Origin: JBGPHT01 sp041484525
GTDB taxonomy: Bacteria > Acidobacteriota > Terriglobia > Bryobacterales > Bryobacteraceae
Direction of reading: 5' to 3'
DNA length: 8,342 nucleotides
NCBI GenBank assembly: GCA_041484525.1
Contig: JBGPHT010000241.1
Location: forward strand, 1 to 8,342
The translations under genes were made by a program, and so were the position numbers. Within the stretch, counting starts at the first letter, position 1; the number at the start of each line of letters is the position of its first letter. Under the pieces are notes generated by a model. The model had not been told where the DNA came from. It worked only from the letters and a program-made list of their open reading frames with translations, and made no database searches. Below are positions 5,938 to 8,342 of the stretch, one piece after another.

Positions 5938-7689
5938 TCATTTGAGCAGCCGGCTCAACACCGGCAGCGGAACCGGCCCTTCCTTCAACGCACGGTCGTT
6001 GAACTCCGCCAGGCTGTATGCCGCGCCCTTCGCCTGCTTGTATTCATCGCGCACGCGCAGCCAGCCGCGCCACCCGACGAAATACATCGGCAACTGGCAG
6101 GAGGACAGCTTTGCCCGCTGCAGTTTGCCCTCCGCCTCTTCCTTTTCCTGAAACGTCTGCTTCTCCATCAGGTCGAGCGCTTCCTGGTCGGTCATGTTCA
6201 GCATCTGCAGCCGAACATCCAGAATTGCGTTGGCGAGCACCCGAAGTTCCTCTTTGGCGAACGTCAGCGCCATCTCCGGATTGTGATTGAGAAAGCCCTC
6301 GTCAAGCATCATCTGCGTGGAATACTGGCCCCATCCCTCGATGTAGGGGCCGTTGCCGTACACCGAGCGCAGAATGCGCCGCTCTTTCGGCTGCACGTCG
6401 TTCGCGATTTCCATCTGGACATAGTGGCCCGGCATCGCCTCGTGGATGGTGAGCAGTTTCAGCTTGTAGAAGTTGTACTCGCGCAGTTTGGAATCCACGC
6501 GGTTCTCGGGCCAAGCCGCTGGAATCGGCGTGATCCAGTAGAACGCGCCCAACTGCGGCTCGAGCGCCGGCGCCTGGCTGAATCCGCCCACGGAGTAGAT
6601 GCCGCGCATGAATTCCGGCGTCGGGATCACCTGCAGATTGGACCGCGCGGGAAGCGTCAACAGATGCTTCCCGGCGACAAACGCGCGCGCTTCGTCCAGG
6701 TCGCGGCGCGCTTCGTCCATGTACGATTCGCGCGTCGAATGGCGGTCCGCAATCTTCGCCAGCACCTCCCCGATCGTCGCGTTCTCGCGCTCGGCGCCAG
6801 CCAGGTCCGCGTGGTCCTTGTGCGCGCCGAACATCTGGCGATGCAGCGGCAGCGCGAGTTCGAGCATCCCCGCGCGCACTTCCTGCAGGCGGCGCTCGGC
6901 CTGCTCGAGCGTGCTATCCGCCTCCGCGCCGCTTTCAAGCGTATACCGGAACTTGCGTGAGTAGACTTCCTGGCCCAGCCGCCACGCGGCGTCGGAGCGG
7001 TAAGCCAGACTCTTTTGCAGGTAATCCTGAAACTTGCGCATGGCGTCGAGCGCCGGCCGCGCGGCCTTGGTGTAGGCGTCGCGCAGCTCGTCGGGCACCG
7101 CCGCGCGAATCTCCTTGTCAACGAGTTCTATGTTCCCCTGGTTCTCGGTGACGGCCACTTGGGTCCAGACTTCGGGCGACGCTACCAGGTTCGAGCCTGC
7201 CTGATCCAGGAAGAGCGGCACCATCTGCAGCCGCGCGATGATGTTGCGGAAGCGCGCCGGCTTGGGCGCATATTCCAACACGTACGGGCTGAACAACGCG
7301 TTCCCCAGCGTCTCGACATAAATCGTGGGATTGTGCTGGCGGCTGTGAATGACGTCGAGGTCGAGCAGCGCGAGGGCCACCTGATCTTCCATGATGCGGA
7401 GGTCGGCGGCGTCTTCCGGACTCAGCGACTCGGCCTTCAATTTGCCGAGGCGATCGCGGAACTTCTCGTAAAAGCGACGCTGTTTATCCAGCGCTTTGGC
7501 GTTCAAATCGTCCAGCAGATCGTCGAGCTTCTTGCCGTCATACTCGTGCAGGCCCACACCGGTCGCCGCGGCGGGCGAAAACGAAAGCGTGGTGTAGACG
7601 AATTCTTCCGTCAGCTTGCTGATGTTTGCGGAATTGCGGCACCCGGCGGCGAGTAAGAGAATCGTAACAATTACAGCGATTTTCGCCAT
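5938..7689 (-). CDS. DUF885 family lipoprotein, zinc-metallopeptidase-like
   Basis: 583 aa, normal for the family. A short signal peptide ends in a lipobox (LLLAAGC, acylated C17), predicting a lipid-anchored periplasmic or outer-membrane protein. The body is largely helical. The C-terminal third carries the metal site HEAMPGH (H416, E417, H422), a spaced HExxxGH variant typical of DUF885, followed by YIEGWGQYS (E451), the presumed third ligand. Family members are described as M3/M32-like peptidases or are uncharacterised; the substrate is unknown. The ATG at 7689 lacks a Shine-Dalgarno, while TACAAT sits 7 nt before it, so a leaderless start is possible. The stop of the small membrane-protein gene is 19 bp upstream, so co-transcription is also likely. 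lepB follows 83 bp downstream. Confidence 0.9.
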   Translation of the reverse strand: MAKIAVIVTILLLAAGCRNSANISKLTEEFVYTTLSFSPAAATGVGLHEYDGKKLDDLLDDLNAKALDKQRRFYEKFRDRLGKLKAESLSPEDAADLRIMEDQVALALLDLDVIHSRQHNPTIYVETLGNALFSPYVLEYAPKPARFRNIIARLQMVPLFLDQAGSNLVASPEVWTQVAVTENQGNIELVDKEIRAAVPDELRDAYTKAARPALDAMRKFQDYLQKSLAYRSDAAWRLGQEVYSRKFRYTLESGAEADSTLEQAERRLQEVRAGMLELALPLHRQMFGAHKDHADLAGAERENATIGEVLAKIADRHSTRESYMDEARRDLDEARAFVAGKHLLTLPARSNLQVIPTPEFMRGIYSVGGFSQAPALEPQLGAFYWITPIPAAWPENRVDSKLREYNFYKLKLLTIHEAMPGHYVQMEIANDVQPKERRILRSVYGNGPYIEGWGQYSTQMMLDEGFLNHNPEMALTFAKEELRVLANAILDVRLQMLNMTDQEALDLMEKQTFQEKEEAEGKLQRAKLSSCQLPMYFVGWRGWLRVRDEYKQAKGAAYSLAEFNDRALKEGPVPLPVLSRLLK

Positions 7690-7696
7690 CGTTGCA

Positions 7697-7702
7697 ATTG
7701 TA
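7697..7702 (-). promoter_or_regulatory. Candidate -10 box (TACAAT) directly upstream of the DUF885 start
   Basis: Minus-strand TACAAT ends 7 nt before the ATG at 7689, which would give a leaderless or nearly leaderless mRNA. It lies in the 19-bp gap after the upstream gene. No -35 is visible. Confidence 0.25.
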
Positions 7703-7708
7703 CTGTGA

Positions 7709-7933
7709 TTACCCCGCCGTCGCGCGCGGGCGCTTCGGCTTGCGGGCGGGCGTCGACACGGGCTGCGGCGTGCGCTCGCGAGACCGCATTCGATCGAGGT
7801 CGCGCATCACGCGCGTCTGCTCGGCGAGGGCGCGGCGCATCGTCAGGCGCTCGGCGATGAAGCAGCCCCAAAGGGCCATGACCGACAGGGCCATCGCTGC
7901 TAAGCCCGGTCCGGTAATCCTGGCGATCGGCAT
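7709..7933 (-). CDS. Small single-TM protein with basic coiled-coil tail
   Basis: 74 aa, hypothetical. A hydrophobic segment (about 9-27) is followed by a charged helix with heptad-like spacing (about 28-52, AERLTMRRALAEQTRVMRDL) and a Pro/Arg/Lys-rich C-terminus. The predicted topology is one inner-membrane helix with a basic tail, resembling small envelope-associated proteins I have seen in Acidobacteria, though I cannot name a family. The start is ATG 7933, set by an AAGGAG (plus 7943-7948) 9 nt upstream. The upstream in-frame ATG at 7966 would place that ribosome site inside the gene and is rejected. The DUF885 gene begins 19 bp downstream on the same strand, so the two are probably an operon. 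No function is assigned. Confidence 0.75.
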   Translation of the reverse strand: MPIARITGPGLAAMALSVMALWGCFIAERLTMRRALAEQTRVMRDLDRMRSRERTPQPVSTPARKPKRPRATAG

Positions 7934-7942
7934 CGGCCGCTT

Positions 7943-7948
7943 CTCCTT
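7943..7948 (-). promoter_or_regulatory. Shine-Dalgarno AAGGAG for the small membrane protein
   Basis: Minus-strand AAGGAG lies 9 nt before the ATG at 7933. It is the clearest usable ribosome site in the window and decides the start between two in-frame ATGs. Confidence 0.7.
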
Positions 7949-8043
7949 GTCCGTGTCGATGAGCAATCCTGCTGCCAGGGGATTACGGCTTTGGATTCAT
8001 ATCCTCCTCTATGGAGAGTGTGGCCAATCCTTCACGGTTGAGC

Positions 8044-8073
8044 CACGGATGGACACGGATAGACACCGATATG
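8044..8073 (+). repeat. Three 10-bp quasi-tandem repeats
   Basis: CACGGATGGA (8044-8053), CACGGATAGA (8054-8063) and CACCGATATG (8064-8073) follow each other without spacers. Similar 'CACGGAT-GA-CACGGAT' strings recur between genes in several high-GC bacterial phyla; that is from memory and not checked here. Confidence 0.65.
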
Positions 8074-8114
8074 CAAAACCCAATCCGAACTCTTGTTTGT
8101 TTTATCCGCGTCCA
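8050..8114. repeat. Inverted repeat abutting the intron junction
   Basis: The left arm TGGACACGGATAGA (8050-8063) pairs with the right arm TTTATCCGCGTCCA (8101-8114), with 12 of 14 positions matching. The loop is about 37 nt. The right arm ends exactly at the predicted first base of the 3' exon of the group II intron. The left arm overlaps the tandem 10-bp units. Confidence 0.6.
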
Positions 8115-8154
8115 GTCGCGGTAGGGACGTCCGTTGCCGGACGCCCTCCGCACG
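8115..8154 (-). ncRNA. Group II intron domain VI with branch-point A
   Basis: Minus-strand AGGGCGTCCG (from 8147) pairs with CGGACGTCCCT (ending at 8123) around a GCAA loop, with one bulged U. Below it GCGG (8151-8148) pairs with CCGC (8121-8118), leaving A8122 unpaired between the two helices, where the lariat branch point belongs. The 3' end follows after CCGCGAC. Confidence 0.75.
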
Positions 8155-8188
8155 GATCCGTACGAGCGCACTCTAGCGCATACGGCTC
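8155..8188 (-). ncRNA. Group II intron domain V
   Basis: A 34-nt hairpin with the catalytic AGC triad at its 5' foot (GAGCCGTATGCGC...) and the 3' strand CTCGTACGGATC. It contains the two-base CG bulge before TACGG and a GCGC/GCGC tip stem. The length and bulge match the domain V consensus. The tip loop TAGAGT replaces the usual GNRA tetraloop, and one G-A mismatch sits in the basal stem; both could weaken tertiary contacts. Confidence 0.85.
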
Positions 8189-8342
8189 TTACCTCGGGTG
8201 CATAGCGTCGAAGCGACCCCCTGGTGGATGCAGAATTCGCGGCGGAGGCAGGTAACGATCCACAATCGGACGGAACCGCTCCCACGAGTGACGGTCTCGC
8301 TGGCTTCGACGCCGGAGCGCCGCCAGCCACATGCGGGCCACC
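8189..8342 (-). CDS. ltrA: Group II intron reverse transcriptase/maturase, C-terminal fragment
   Basis: The last 50 codons of an ORF that enters from the right edge and stops with TAA at 8191-8189. The peptide contains RMWLAALRRRSQRDRHSWER, then LPPPRILHP (31-39) and a closing RF...HPR. This is the common C-terminal pattern of bacterial group II intron-encoded proteins (LRRRSQ...W.RF...LP.PRILHP...RF...HPR). These proteins splice and mobilise their host intron by target-primed reverse transcription. No HNH endonuclease domain follows, so the protein is of the En-minus form. The stop codon abuts domain V, supporting its placement in domain IV. Whether the rest of the ORF is intact cannot be judged. 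Confidence 0.78.
   Translation of the reverse strand, partial: VARMWLAALRRRSQRDRHSWERFRPIVDRYLPPPRILHPPGGRFDAMHPR

Larger units (their letters stand above)
7949..8114. other. Intergenic region between intron junction and small-protein gene
   Basis: No gene is supported. Reading leftward on the minus strand from the predicted intron 3' junction, the region holds the inverted and tandem repeat block (8043-8114), then a six-codon mini-ORF (ATG at 8000, stop at 7983) with AGGAGG only 2 nt before the ATG, then the leader of the small gene. No convincing -35/-10 pair was found on the minus strand. Confidence 0.5.
8115..8342 (-). mobile_element. Group II intron, 3' end (rest lies beyond the window)
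   Basis: On the minus strand three parts occur in the canonical order and spacing: the C-terminus of a reverse transcriptase/maturase ending at TAA 8191-8189, domain V (8188-8155) starting at the very next base, and domain VI with a bulged A (8122). The intron is predicted to end with GAC at 8115, seven nucleotides after the branch A, matching the usual AY end. The 5' part, with domains I-III and most of the ORF, lies to the right of the window. The AGC triad points away from class C introns, whose domain V carries CGC; subclass is otherwise undetermined. Confidence 0.85.

Noticed and set aside
5929..6960. Plus-strand ORF (343 aa)
   Set aside because: Opposite strand of the DUF885 gene; no recognisable protein features, and the minus frame has a lipobox and metal motif.
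7015..7656. Plus-strand ORF (213 aa)
   Set aside because: Also an antisense shadow of the DUF885 gene.
8044..8073. CRISPR-like array
   Set aside because: The three units are only 10 bp, contiguous, and without spacers.
8123..8147. Hairpin as an intrinsic terminator or REP element
   Set aside because: It is better explained as the domain VI helix of the group II intron, with domain V immediately before it.
7692..8255. Plus-strand ORF (187 aa)
   Set aside because: It crosses the small membrane-protein gene, the repeat block and the intron RNA domains in antisense.
8205..8312. 10-bp perfect inverted repeat GCGTCGAAGC / GCTTCGACGC
   Set aside because: Both arms are inside the RT coding tail, 88 bp apart, with no extension; probably chance or codon-driven.
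7983..8330. Minus-strand ORF (115 aa)
   Set aside because: It runs out of frame through the RT tail, domain V, domain VI and the repeat block; the RT frame has the family motifs.

Overview
The window looks like chromosomal DNA of a high-GC Gram-negative bacterium. The small SD-led membrane protein, the DUF885 lipoprotein, the DUF2905 protein and the membrane sulfatase/GT39 pair together suggest an Acidobacterium of the Solibacter/Bryobacter type. There is no phylogenetic marker in the window, so this placement is inference. Most of the window is ordinary envelope-related coding sequence. Two patches are foreign or mobile: a low-GC insert at about 3502-5030 and the 3' end of a group II intron at the right edge.

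Left third (plus strand): a 38-nt imperfect palindrome at the very edge, then a membrane-anchored alkaline-phosphatase-superfamily (sulfatase/phosphoglycerol-transferase-like) enzyme (165-1808) and a GT39-like polytopic glycosyltransferase (1867-3372). They lie 58 bp apart and probably act together on a cell-surface glycan or lipid.

Middle (3373-5253): a DUF2905 gene occurs twice. The first copy (3400-3582) keeps only about the first half of the protein. The second (5047-5253) is intact. The two share a 118-bp direct repeat, about 90% identical, with mostly synonymous differences and an identical 16-nt leader. Between them lies lower-GC DNA carrying an Mrr-like (PD-(D/E)XK) restriction endonuclease broken by one frameshift, followed by about 370 bp of possibly degenerate coding sequence.

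Right half (minus strand, read right to left): a small single-TM protein with a good Shine-Dalgarno (7709-7933), a DUF885 zinc-peptidase-like lipoprotein (5938-7689), and signal peptidase I (5255-5854), which has its own consensus -10 box. The lepB and DUF2905 genes converge with one base between their stop codons.

Right edge (minus strand): the last 50 codons of a group II intron reverse transcriptase/maturase, followed directly by a 34-nt domain V and a domain VI with a bulged branch-point A. The predicted 3' splice junction is 8115/8114. The 3' exon begins exactly at one arm of an inverted repeat whose other arm lies within a run of 10-bp quasi-repeats, about 180 bp upstream of the small-protein/DUF885/lepB cluster. 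No CRISPR array, tRNA or rRNA was found. I did not find a novel multi-gene system; the insert between the DUF2905 copies and the intron insertion site are the parts most worth following up.
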